DNA of 64,000 nucleotides, from the NCBI RefSeq assembly GCF_014648495.1, contig NZ_BMRF01000014.1, positions 62,001-126,000 on the forward strand, in the 5' to 3' direction. Position numbers and translations under genes: made by a program. This DNA comes from Actinomadura cremea. GTDB lineage: Bacteria > Actinomycetota > Actinomycetes > Streptosporangiales > Streptosporangiaceae. Position 1 is the stretch's first letter. Every line of letters starts with the position of its first letter. Under the pieces are notes generated by a model that had not been told where the DNA came from, searched no databases, and saw only the letters and a list, made by a program, of their open reading frames with translations. Below, one piece after another: positions 54,028 through 62,493 of the stretch.

Positions 54028-55923
54028 GTGCCACCTGCGTCCGAACGTGTCAACCCGTCCGTGCTGCGGGAGGGGATGGCCGTGCTGTGGGTCGCCGTGC
54101 GGTCGGAGCCCCGGGTGTTCGCCCTGTCGGTGCTCGCCAGCGCGCTGTACGCGGCGATGACCGTGGCGACGGCGCAGGTGCTCGGCACCGTGACCGAGGA
54201 CGTCGTGCTCCCCGCGTTCGAGGACGGACGGACCGCGGCGGGGGCGCTCGCGGCCGGGGCGGCGGCGATCGTCGGGGTGGCGGCGCTCAAGGCCCTGGGC
54301 GTGGCCGGGCGCCGCTTCTACGCGGGGCTGATGCAGTACCGGATGCAGGCGGAGTACCGGCGCGCGGTGACCCGCCAGTACCTGCGGCTGCCGCTGGCGT
54401 GGCACCACCGGCACCCGACCGGGCAGCTGCTGTCGAACGCCAACGCCGACGTGGAGGCGGCGTGGGCGCCGATCGCGCCGCTGCCGATGGCGGTGGGCGT
54501 GGTGTTCATGCTGCTGATCTCGGCGGTGTCGATCCTGGCCACCGACGTGACGGTCGCCGCCGTCGGGTTCCTGATCTTCCCGGCGATCGCGCTGGTGAAC
54601 GTGGTGTACCAGCGCCGCCTGGCGCCGGTGGCGACGCGGGCGCAGCGGCTGCGCGCCGAGGTCAGCGAGGTGGCGCACGAGAGCTTCGAGGGCGGCCTGG
54701 TGGTCAAGACCCTCGGCCGGGAGGACGCCGAGACGCGGCGGTTCGCGGCGGCGACCGACGAGCTGCGGGACGCCAACGTCGCCGTGGGACGGCTGCGCGG
54801 CCTGTTCGACCCGGTCCTGGAGGCGCTGCCGAACCTGGGCGTGCTGGCCGTCCTGCTGATCGGGTCGCTGCGGGTCGAGGCGAACGCGATGACCGCGGGC
54901 GACCTGGTGCAGGTGGCGTACCTGTTCACGCTGCTGTCGTGGCCGGTCCGCGCGCTCGGCTGGGTGCTGGCGGAGGTGCCGCGCAGCGTCGTCGGCTGGC
55001 AGCGGGTCCGGGGCGTCCTGGACGCGACCGGGTCGCTGCCGTACGGGGACGGGGCGCCCGGCGGGGCCGGGGCGGCTGCCGCGGCGATGGAGGTCCGGGG
55101 CGTCCGGTTCGCCTACGAGACCGACGAGCACGCCGACCTGAGCGCGGCCGGGAACGGCGGCGGGAGCGGGCCCCGGCACATCCTGCACGACGTCACGTTC
55201 ACGGTGGAGCCGGGACGGACGGTCGCGCTGGTGGGGCCGACCGGCTCCGGGAAGTCGACGCTGACGTCGCTGCTGGTCCGGCTGGTGGACCCGGCGGACG
55301 GCTCGGTGCTGCTGGACGGCGTCGACCTGCGGGACATGCGGCGCGGCGGCGTCGCCGAGACGGTCGCGCTCGTCCCGCAGCAGACGTTCCTGTTCGACGA
55401 CACCGTCCGCGGCAACGTGACGCTCGGCCTGGACGCGCCGGACGAGCGGGTCTGGGAGGCGCTGCGGCTCGCGCAGGCCGACGGGTTCGTCGCCGCGCTG
55501 CCCGACGGTCTCGAGACCAGGGTCGGGGAGCGGGGCGCGACGCTGTCGGGCGGGCAGCGGCAGCGCCTGGTGCTGGCGCGCGCGCTGATCCGGCGGCCCC
55601 GGCTGCTGGTGATGGACGACGCGACGTCGGCGGTCGACCCGCAGGTCGAGGCGCGCATCCTGCGGAACCTGCGGGAGCAGGGCGCGCAGGACGAGGGCGG
55701 TTCGACCGTGGTCGTCGTCGCGTACCGCAAGGCGACGATCGCGCTGGCCGACGAGGTCGTGTACCTCGAGCACGGCCGCGTGACCGGGCGTGGCGCGCAC
55801 GCCGAACTGCTGGAGACGTCCGAGGGCTACCGCGACCTCGTGAACGCCTACGAGAAGGCCGAGTCCGAGCGGGACGAACTCGAGGACACCGGCGCCGCGG
55901 GCGGCGAGGAGGCCCTGACATGA
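54028..55923 (+). CDS. Heterodimeric ABC exporter, subunit A (degenerate ATP site)
   Basis: A 631-residue half-transporter: six helices (residues 25-320), then an ATPase domain. Walker A is GPTGSGKST and the signature LSGGQRQRLVLARAL. The Walker B region reads LLVMDDATSAVD, with Asp where the catalytic Glu should be, and the switch His is Tyr (VAYRKAT), so this subunit's own site should be non-hydrolytic. GTG 54028 has GAGGAG seven bases before. It overlaps the next gene by 4 bases (ATGA). Type IV exporter; cargo unknown. Confidence 0.92.
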   Translation: MPPASERVNPSVLREGMAVLWVAVRSEPRVFALSVLASALYAAMTVATAQVLGTVTEDVVLPAFEDGRTAAGALAAGAAAIVGVAALKALGVAGRRFYAGLMQYRMQAEYRRAVTRQYLRLPLAWHHRHPTGQLLSNANADVEAAWAPIAPLPMAVGVVFMLLISAVSILATDVTVAAVGFLIFPAIALVNVVYQRRLAPVATRAQRLRAEVSEVAHESFEGGLVVKTLGREDAETRRFAAATDELRDANVAVGRLRGLFDPVLEALPNLGVLAVLLIGSLRVEANAMTAGDLVQVAYLFTLLSWPVRALGWVLAEVPRSVVGWQRVRGVLDATGSLPYGDGAPGGAGAAAAAMEVRGVRFAYETDEHADLSAAGNGGGSGPRHILHDVTFTVEPGRTVALVGPTGSGKSTLTSLLVRLVDPADGSVLLDGVDLRDMRRGGVAETVALVPQQTFLFDDTVRGNVTLGLDAPDERVWEALRLAQADGFVAALPDGLETRVGERGATLSGGQRQRLVLARALIRRPRLLVMDDATSAVDPQVEARILRNLREQGAQDEGGSTVVVVAYRKATIALADEVVYLEHGRVTGRGAHAELLETSEGYRDLVNAYEKAESERDELEDTGAAGGEEALT

Positions 55924-57716
55924 CGACCATCGACGCTCCGCGGGGCCTCGACGACGCGACGACCGAGGGCGCGGTGAGCACGCTGCGGCGCGGGCTGCGG
56001 CTGAGCCCGGAGTTCACCGCGGGCCTGACCGGGACGCTGCTGCTGGCGCTGGTGTCGACGGCCGGACGGGTGGTCGTGCCGATCGCCGTCCAGCAGACGA
56101 TCGACAGGGGCCTCGGGGGACCGGGCGGCCCCGACATCGCGTTCATCCGCACGGCGGTGCTGGTGTGCGCGGTGGCGGTGCTGGTGACGGCCGTGGCCTC
56201 GTACCTGATGAACGTGCGGCTGTACAAGACGGCCGAGGGCGGGCTGGCGAGCCTGCGCGTGAAGGCGTTCCGGCACGTGCACGACCTGTCGATGCTGACC
56301 CAGAGCGGGGAGCGGCGCGGGTCGCTGGTGTCGCGGGTGACGGGCGACGTCGACCAGATCAGCCAGTTCATGCAGTCCGGCGGGCTGATGTTCATCGTCT
56401 CGATCGGGCAGTTGGTCGTGGCGAGCCTCCTGATGCTGGTGTACTCGTGGCAGCTCGCGCTGCTGGTGTGGCTGGCGTTCCTGCCGCTGGCGTTCGCGCT
56501 GCGCCGGTTCCAGCGCGTCATCTCCGCGGCGTACATGCGGGTGCGGGAGCGGATGGGCGACCTGCTGGCGGCGGTGAGCGAGTCGGTGGTGGGCGCACCG
56601 GTCATCCGCGCGCACGCGGTCGAGGAGCGCACCGGGCGGCGGGTGGACGAGACGGTCGACGCGCACCGCGTCGCGCAGACGCGGGCGCAGGCGATGGTGG
56701 CGCTGACGTTCCCGGTGAGCGAGCTGGTCGCGGCGGTCGCGACCGCCGCGGTCGTGGTCGCCGGGGTGCTGCTGGGCGTCGCCGGCCGGCTGACGGCGGG
56801 CGAGCTGGTGGCGTTCCTGTTCCTGGTGACGCTGTTCGTCAGCCCGATGCAGACCGCGACCGAGGTGTTCAACCAGGCGCAGAACGCGATCGCCGGGTGG
56901 CGGCGGGTGCTGGGCGTGCTCGACGTCGTACCGGACGTCGCGGACCCGGGCGAGGACGGCGAGACGCTGCCGCGCGGCCCGATCGAGGTCCGGTTCGAGT
57001 CCGTGGGGTTCGCCTACCCGGGCGGTCCGCCCGTCCTGCACGACGTGGACGCGGTGATCGAGCCGCGCAGCCGCGTCGCGATCGTCGGGCAGACGGGGTC
57101 GGGCAAGACGACGTTCGCGAAGCTGCTCACCCGGCTGATGGACCCGGTCGCCGGGCGGGTGCTGGTGGACGGGGTGCCGCTGGACCGGGTGCGGTTCTCG
57201 TCGCTGCGGGAGCGGATCGTGATGGTGCCGCAGGACGGGTTCCTGTTCGACGCCACGCTCGCCGACAACATCCGGTACGGGCGTCCGGACGCGACCGACG
57301 ACGACCTGGCGGCCGCGCTGACCGACCTGGGGCTGGCGGACTGGCTCGACGGGCTCCCGAAGGGGCTGGAGACGCCCGTCGGGCAGCGCGGCGAGTCGCT
57401 GTCGGCGGGCGAGCGGCAGCTGGTCGCGCTGGCCCGCGCCTACATCGCCGACCCGGACCTGCTCGTCCTGGACGAGGCGACGTCGGCGGTCGACCCGGCG
57501 ACGGAGGTGCGCATCCAGCGCGCCCTGGACGGCGTGACGCGCGGCCGTACCGCGATCTCCATCGCGCACCGGCTGTCCACGGCCGAGGCGGCCGACGAGG
57601 TCATCGTGTTCGAGGCGGGGCGTATCGTGCAGCGCGGGCCGCACGCGGAACTGGCGTCCCGTCCGGGGGTGTACGCGGACCTGCACGCGTCGTGGGCGGC
57701 GCAGCGGGGGATGTGA
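55920..57716 (+). CDS. Heterodimeric ABC exporter, subunit B
   Basis: A 598-residue half-transporter, partner of the upstream gene. Six helices are followed by an ATPase with Walker A GQTGSGKTT, Walker B LLVLDEATSAVD with the catalytic Glu, and switch IAHRLST, all canonical. Its signature is LSAGERQ instead of LSGGQ; this loop faces subunit A's degenerate site, as expected for an asymmetric pair. ATG 55920 lies in an ATGA overlap with GAGGAGG upstream. Similar pairs export drugs, peptides or lipids. Confidence 0.93.
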   Translation: MTTIDAPRGLDDATTEGAVSTLRRGLRLSPEFTAGLTGTLLLALVSTAGRVVVPIAVQQTIDRGLGGPGGPDIAFIRTAVLVCAVAVLVTAVASYLMNVRLYKTAEGGLASLRVKAFRHVHDLSMLTQSGERRGSLVSRVTGDVDQISQFMQSGGLMFIVSIGQLVVASLLMLVYSWQLALLVWLAFLPLAFALRRFQRVISAAYMRVRERMGDLLAAVSESVVGAPVIRAHAVEERTGRRVDETVDAHRVAQTRAQAMVALTFPVSELVAAVATAAVVVAGVLLGVAGRLTAGELVAFLFLVTLFVSPMQTATEVFNQAQNAIAGWRRVLGVLDVVPDVADPGEDGETLPRGPIEVRFESVGFAYPGGPPVLHDVDAVIEPRSRVAIVGQTGSGKTTFAKLLTRLMDPVAGRVLVDGVPLDRVRFSSLRERIVMVPQDGFLFDATLADNIRYGRPDATDDDLAAALTDLGLADWLDGLPKGLETPVGQRGESLSAGERQLVALARAYIADPDLLVLDEATSAVDPATEVRIQRALDGVTRGRTAISIAHRLSTAEAADEVIVFEAGRIVQRGPHAELASRPGVYADLHASWAAQRGM

Positions 57717-57816
57717 CCGCCCCTCCCGGCTGTGACGGACATGACTACCTGCGGTAAAGCACTTGCCCGTTATCTGGTCCAGTGCGCATTCTGCTGAGGT
57801 GAGCAATGAGGTCGTG

Positions 57817-59121
57817 ATGGAATCGGCGAGGACGCTGCACGGTCAGCTGCAGCGAGGACTCGGCAGGGCCGCGCGCCGCGCGGCGGACAGGCCCGGTTCG
57901 GGCGAGTACGTCTACGACTGCATCCGCAGGGATCCCCGGTGGGACCCGCAGTGCGAGTCCCGTGGGCTGTACTACGCCCGGTTGCTGGTGGATCTGGAGT
58001 TGCCGGCGGGGCCGGTGGCCGAGCATCTGTTCCATCCGTCCGACCATGTCGACGACGACCCATGGCGGGTGCAGCTGGCGCTGGAGGTGCTGTCGGACCT
58101 GGTGCGGCTCAGCCGGCGGGAGGCCGCCGCGCCCCTGCGGCGGTACGCCGAGGAGGGGTCGCACTGGTACGACGCCCTGGTCGAGCTCATCGAGCTGGGC
58201 GATCCGGCGCTGACGCTCGGGCTGGACGACGTCGTCGCGTCCCGGTGCGACGACGCCGACCTCGCGCAGCTCGTCCCGTCCGATCCCAACCCGGTGATCG
58301 ACGCGTGGGCGGTGCGGCAGCCGCGGATCGCCGAGGCGCTGGAGCGGAGCCGCGAGCGGGCGCGCGACAACGCGCGGTACCGCGAGGCGGCGCGGGCGGC
58401 CGGTCTTCCCGGGAGGCCGGCCCGGACGGGCGGGCCGCGGGCGTCCTCGGGCGACGGGCCCGACCTGGCCGCGCGCAGCGACGGCGAGCTGCTCGACGTC
58501 GCGCGGCGGCGCGGCCCCGACTCGATCGGCGCGATATTCGAGCTGGGCCGGCGGCGGACGCTCGCGCTGCTCGACCTCGCCGAGGAGCTGCTGCCGGAAC
58601 GGCCCGGCAGGTTCGGCGGGGCGGTGTGCCGGGCGCTGGCGCAGTACGGGCCGGAGACGCTGCCGCGGGCGCGCGCGTGGGCCGCCGCGAAGGGCGGGTG
58701 CGAGGACGTGGGGCTGCGGATCCTCGCGCGCCACGGAACCCGGCAGGACATCCCCCTGCTCATGGACGAGCTGCGCGGGACGGTCGAGAAACGCGAGTGG
58801 GGCGGGGCCGCGAGCCCGGCCGAAGGGCTCGGCCGGCTGCGCGCCGGCGAGGCCGTCCCGCTGCTGAAGACCGCCTGGACCGAGTCCGCCTACGCCTACC
58901 TGCGGCCCCGCGTGCTGACCGCGCTGACCCGGACCGCGCCGCACACCGCCGAGTCCTACGCCGTCGAGGGGCTGTGGGACTGCGAGGCCGACGTCCGCGA
59001 GGAGGCCGCGCGGTTCGCGCCCCACACCCGCGACACGCGCCTGCGCCTGCAACGCCTGCATCACGACGTCGCCGAGGACCCCGAGGTGCGGGCCGCCGCG
59101 GCCGCCCGCACGCTCGGTTGA
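57817..59121 (+). CDS. HEAT-repeat-like protein of unknown function
   Basis: A 434-residue soluble, alpha-helical protein with repeated helix pairs such as PWRVQLALEVLSDLVRLSRREAAAPL, RPRVLTALTRTAPHTAESYAVEGLWDCEADVREEAARFAPH. These resemble HEAT/PBS repeats that scaffold protein contacts; no catalytic motif is visible. ATG 57817 has GAGG six bases upstream; GTG 57799 is also in frame. It follows the ABC exporter by 100 bp, too far to be sure of one operon. Confidence 0.7.
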   Translation: MESARTLHGQLQRGLGRAARRAADRPGSGEYVYDCIRRDPRWDPQCESRGLYYARLLVDLELPAGPVAEHLFHPSDHVDDDPWRVQLALEVLSDLVRLSRREAAAPLRRYAEEGSHWYDALVELIELGDPALTLGLDDVVASRCDDADLAQLVPSDPNPVIDAWAVRQPRIAEALERSRERARDNARYREAARAAGLPGRPARTGGPRASSGDGPDLAARSDGELLDVARRRGPDSIGAIFELGRRRTLALLDLAEELLPERPGRFGGAVCRALAQYGPETLPRARAWAAAKGGCEDVGLRILARHGTRQDIPLLMDELRGTVEKREWGGAASPAEGLGRLRAGEAVPLLKTAWTESAYAYLRPRVLTALTRTAPHTAESYAVEGLWDCEADVREEAARFAPHTRDTRLRLQRLHHDVAEDPEVRAAAAARTLG

Positions 59122-59211
59122 CCGCCGTGCTCCCCCGGCTCCCCTCCTCCGCCCGCCGCACCCGTGCTCCGGTGCTCCCCCGCGGTCCCCGTCCGGGACA
59201 CGGCTGACGCG

Positions 59212-59865
59212 CTACGGGTCGTCCGGCGCCGACGACGCCCAGCGCTCCAGGGCCGGGCCGACGCGCGCCAGAGTCCTCAGGGCCGTCACGCCCCGGGCGA
59301 GCGTCCCCGGACGCCACAGCGGATGGCGCGGCCCGTCCACGATCACCCGGACGGCCGCGAGCCGGCGTCCGGGCGCCGCCGCCGCGAGCACCGCCGTCTC
59401 CATGTCGACGGCCCGCGCCCCCTGCGCCGCGAGCCGGGCCCGTTCGGCGCCCGCCACGACGTTCGGGGAGGTCAGCAGCGGGCCCACCACCACCCCGGGC
59501 CCGCCCGCCGGACGCGCGCGGACGTTCTCCCGGACGAGCTCCCCGGTGTACGGCCCGGCGAGTTCCCGGGCGAGTTCCCGGGCGAGTTCCCCGGCCAGCG
59601 CCTCCGGCCGGTGGCACGGCAGCGCGGGCCCGGCCCCCCGGATCTCGTCGGCCACCAGGACGTCCCCGGGGCGCAGCCGCTCGTCCAGCGCGCCGCCGAA
59701 CCCCACCACCGCGAGCACGCCGCCGGACGCGCGCGGCGGGCGGCGGGCCCGGTAGCCGACGACCACGACCGGGGCGCGGGCGAGGCCGCGCCGCACCGCG
59801 CGGGCCTCCAGGCGCAGCGCCGCGCAGACGACGAGCCCGCCGGGCGCGGCGGCGTCCTCCTCCAC
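59212..59865 (-). CDS. Nucleoside phosphorylase-like protein
   Basis: About 217 residues of the phosphorylase superfamily (MTA/SAH nucleosidase and HpnG-like). LVVCAALRLEARAVRRGL, VLAVVGFGGALDERLRPGDVLVADEI and AVDMETAVLAAAA match the conserved core, including the substrate-binding MET segment. The start is uncertain: GTG 59865 gives a normal N-terminus and leaves room for the opposite gene's promoter; ATG 60009 would overlap the start codon of the lipoprotein gene. No hopanoid genes lie near, so a hopanoid role is not supported. Confidence 0.7.
   Translation of the reverse strand: MEEDAAAPGGLVVCAALRLEARAVRRGLARAPVVVVGYRARRPPRASGGVLAVVGFGGALDERLRPGDVLVADEIRGAGPALPCHRPEALAGELARELARELAGPYTGELVRENVRARPAGGPGVVVGPLLTSPNVVAGAERARLAAQGARAVDMETAVLAAAAPGRRLAAVRVIVDGPRHPLWRPGTLARGVTALRTLARVGPALERWASSAPDDP
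59558..59594. repeat. Three tandem 12-bp repeats in the phosphorylase-like gene
   Basis: GCGAGTTCCCGG is repeated twice exactly, with a third near-copy, coding the run ELARELARELAG in frame. It lengthens a helix by whole turns without breaking the frame. Confidence 0.8.
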
Positions 59866-60007
59866 GCGGTCAAGAAGATCACGCGGGGCCTCGGCGATCC
59901 AGCCGAGCCGTTCGGCGGGAGTGTCACCGCCCGGTACTACGTCCGGCCCGCGAAGTTCCGCCTGACGGAGGGGGACCGGGCGCGCCCCGCCCTCATACAC
60001 TCCCTTC

Positions 60008-60352
60008 ATGACCAACTCCCTTGCCCGGCGGAAGCTGGCCATCCTTCCCCTCGTCCTGCTGCCGCTCGGCGCGGTCGCGGCGTGCGGAGGGACGAACTCC
60101 GAGACCGACTGCAGCGTGAACTCCTGCACCGTGACCTTCGATCGCGGGGTGGAGGCGAGCGCCTCGATCCTCGGCGTCGAGGCCGAACTCGTCAGCGTCC
60201 AGGGCGAGACCGTCACCCTCGCGATCGAGGGCAACAACATCACCGTGCCGGTCGGCGACGGCGAGCAGGGCGCGGAGGCGGAGGGCTTCGACGTGTCGGT
60301 GACGTCGGTGACGCAGGAGCAGGTCGTCGTCAAGATCAGCGCGAACGCCTGA
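60008..60352 (+). CDS. Small secreted lipoprotein
   Basis: A 114-residue lipoprotein. The signal peptide LAILPLVLLPLGAVAAC has a lipobox-like end with the lipidated cysteine near residue 26. The mature part is short and beta-rich, with a second cysteine pair in TDCSVNSCTVTF that could form a disulfide. No family recognised. It lies opposite the phosphorylase-like gene; its ATG overlaps that gene's longest possible start. An RBS is not evident. Confidence 0.65.
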   Translation: MTNSLARRKLAILPLVLLPLGAVAACGGTNSETDCSVNSCTVTFDRGVEASASILGVEAELVSVQGETVTLAIEGNNITVPVGDGEQGAEAEGFDVSVTSVTQEQVVVKISANA

Positions 60353-60371
60353 GGCGCGTACACTCTCGTAC

Positions 60372-61565
60372 ATGCGTTCGATCAGCGCCGCCGAGCGGCG
60401 AGCCCGGCTCGGGCGGCGGCACCGGCTGACCGCGATGTCCAGGACGGACGACGTCCTGGACATCGTCCGCTCCCTGGTGGTGCTGCACGCCACCGACCCC
60501 GCGACCGTGTTCCTGTCCGTCGCGGCGCGCAGCCTGGAGATCGGGCCGGCGGCGGTGGAGCGCGCCCTGTACGACGACCGCACCCTGCTGCGGATGCTGG
60601 CGATGCGGCGGACGATGTTCGTCGCGCCCACCGACCTCGTGCCCGTGCTGCAGGCGTCCACCGCGGACGCGCTCGCGGTCAAGCAGCGCGCGACGTACGC
60701 CCGCCTGATCGAGAAGGGCCTCGTCGACCGCGACCACCCGGGCCTCGCCGACGTCCCGGCGTGGTTCACCGGGGTGGAGGAGGCCGCGCACCGGGCGCTG
60801 CTGGCGCGCGGCGAGGCGACCGGCGCCCAACTCAGCGCCGACGAGCCGCTGCTGCGGACCCGGGTCGACGCCGCGCCCGGCAAGTCCTACTCCAAGCCCA
60901 CCGGCATCACGACGTGGGTGCTGGTCGTGCTCGGCTGCGCGGGCCGGATCGTGCGCGGCCGTCCGGGCGGGTCGTGGATCAGCAGCCAGTACAAATGGGC
61001 GCCCGTCGAGGCGTGGCTGCCGGACGGCATCGCGCCGGTGCCCGCCGACGAGGCCCGCACCGCGCTCGTGGAGCGGTGGCTGCGGGCGTTCGGCCCCGCG
61101 CCCGTCGCCGACGTCAAATGGTGGACCGGCTGGACGGCCGCCCAGGTCGCGAAGGCGCTGGCCCCGCTCGACACGACCGAGGTCGACCTCGGCGGCACGA
61201 CCGGGATCGTCCTCACGGGCGACCTCGAACCGGTCGAGGCGCCCGAACCGTGGGCGGCGCTGCTGCCCGCCCTCGACCCCACCCCGATGGGCTGGCAGGA
61301 ACGCGACTGGTTCCTCGGCGAGCACCGTCCCGCCCTGTTCGACCGCAACGGCAACGTCGGCCCGACGCTCTGGTGGGACGGCCGCGTCGTCGGCGGCTGG
61401 GCGCAGCGCCCGGACGGCGAGATCGTGCTGCGCTTCCTCGAGGACGCGGGCGCCGAGGCGCGCGCGGCCGCCGAGCGGGAGGCCGGGCGGATCGCCGCCT
61501 GGTACGGCGACGTCCGCGCCGTCCCGAGGTTCCGCACCCCGCTCGAACGGGAGCTCACCGCCTGA
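60372..61565 (+). CDS. Winged-helix DNA-binding (YcaQ/HTH_42-like) protein
   Basis: A 397-residue protein of the HTH_42 winged-helix family. RHRLTAMSRTDDVLDIVRSLVVLHATDPATVFLSVAARS is the typical N-terminus with the QATDP-like segment (here HATDP), followed by LRMLAMRRTMFVAP, and FDRNGNVGPTLWWDGRVVGGWAQRPDGEIVLRFLEDAG near the end. The related E. coli YcaQ is a DNA glycosylase acting on crosslinks or alkylated bases. It lies 19 bp after the lipoprotein gene on the same strand. Confidence 0.85.
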   Translation: MRSISAAERRARLGRRHRLTAMSRTDDVLDIVRSLVVLHATDPATVFLSVAARSLEIGPAAVERALYDDRTLLRMLAMRRTMFVAPTDLVPVLQASTADALAVKQRATYARLIEKGLVDRDHPGLADVPAWFTGVEEAAHRALLARGEATGAQLSADEPLLRTRVDAAPGKSYSKPTGITTWVLVVLGCAGRIVRGRPGGSWISSQYKWAPVEAWLPDGIAPVPADEARTALVERWLRAFGPAPVADVKWWTGWTAAQVAKALAPLDTTEVDLGGTTGIVLTGDLEPVEAPEPWAALLPALDPTPMGWQERDWFLGEHRPALFDRNGNVGPTLWWDGRVVGGWAQRPDGEIVLRFLEDAGAEARAAAEREAGRIAAWYGDVRAVPRFRTPLERELTA

Positions 61566-61642
61566 CGACCCGCCCGACCCCCTGACCCGCCTGCCCCCTG
61601 ACCCGCGTGACCGCCCGCCCCGGACGTCCGTTGCGGGCGGCC

Positions 61643-62254
61643 TCAGTACCCGTACGGCGGGCCGGTCACGGCGGCGGCGCGGCGGCGGGACGAGCTCCGC
61701 CGCAGCATGATGACCGGCAGCGACGCGAGGGCGATGACCACGAGGCCGAGCGACGCGAAGAACGAGAGCCCGAGGTACAGCAGGGCCGCGTCGTCGGGCT
61801 GCACGCGGATCCAGCCGCCCGTCCCCTCGCAGGCCACCTGCGCCTCCCCGGTGACCGGCGCGGTGAACGTCGCCGCGTACGTGTGGGAGTCGACCTCGGA
61901 CGCCACCCACGAGTTCTCCGTCGTCAACCGGACCGGGATCGTGCGCTCCCCCGTCACGACGGCGCAGGACCGCGGCTCCGAACCGCCGTCCCGCACGTAG
62001 ACGAAGTAGCCGTACCCCTCCTCCATGCGGAGGGTCACGCCGGATTCGGGCCCCTCCGCGGAGGGGCCGTCGGCGACCTCCGAATCGGTCCACAGCAGCG
62101 CGAACGCCCCGAAGAAGATCAGGACCGCCAGGACGCCCAGGGTGATCGGCAGCGCGTACCAGCCGGCGGCTGGCCGGATGGGCGGCGGCGGCCCGGCCGA
62201 CGCGGCCGGTCCCACGGGTGGCGTTCCCATCGGCAGATTCGCCCCTGGCCACAT
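61643..62254 (-). CDS. Two-helix membrane protein of unknown function
   Basis: A 203-residue protein: a proline/glycine-rich cytoplasmic start, helix YALPITLGVLAVLIFFGAFALL, an external beta-rich domain of about 95 residues with a cysteine pair (RSCAVV and VACEG), a second helix LYLGLSFFASLGLVVIALASLPVIML and a basic end. Not recognised as a named family. ATG 62254 has GGGGGACGAC in front. It may bind or display a small folded domain outside the cell. Confidence 0.6.
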   Translation of the reverse strand: MWPGANLPMGTPPVGPAASAGPPPPIRPAAGWYALPITLGVLAVLIFFGAFALLWTDSEVADGPSAEGPESGVTLRMEEGYGYFVYVRDGGSEPRSCAVVTGERTIPVRLTTENSWVASEVDSHTYAATFTAPVTGEAQVACEGTGGWIRVQPDDAALLYLGLSFFASLGLVVIALASLPVIMLRRSSSRRRAAAVTGPPYGY

Positions 62255-62493
62255 GTCGTCCCCCTGCTTTCCCCCTGATCAAGGCCGGTCGAGTCCACGA
62301 TCTCATTCGGAGGCCCCGTCCACCAGAAGCGGGGCGTGCCCAAGGGCCGGACACCCGGCCAGGCCCGAGGCCGGCGGTGGCCGCTGAGGCGGGCCTGACG
62401 GCCGGGACGCGTGTGACCACGGGGATTCGGCGCCGCATGAACGGTTACGTATGGTCGGGAAAGCACATTCCGGCCAGGGACAGGGGAGGGAAC

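Noticed and set aside
59212-59865. Hopanoid gene HpnG
   Set aside because: The fold fits, but no squalene or hopanoid genes are in the neighbourhood.
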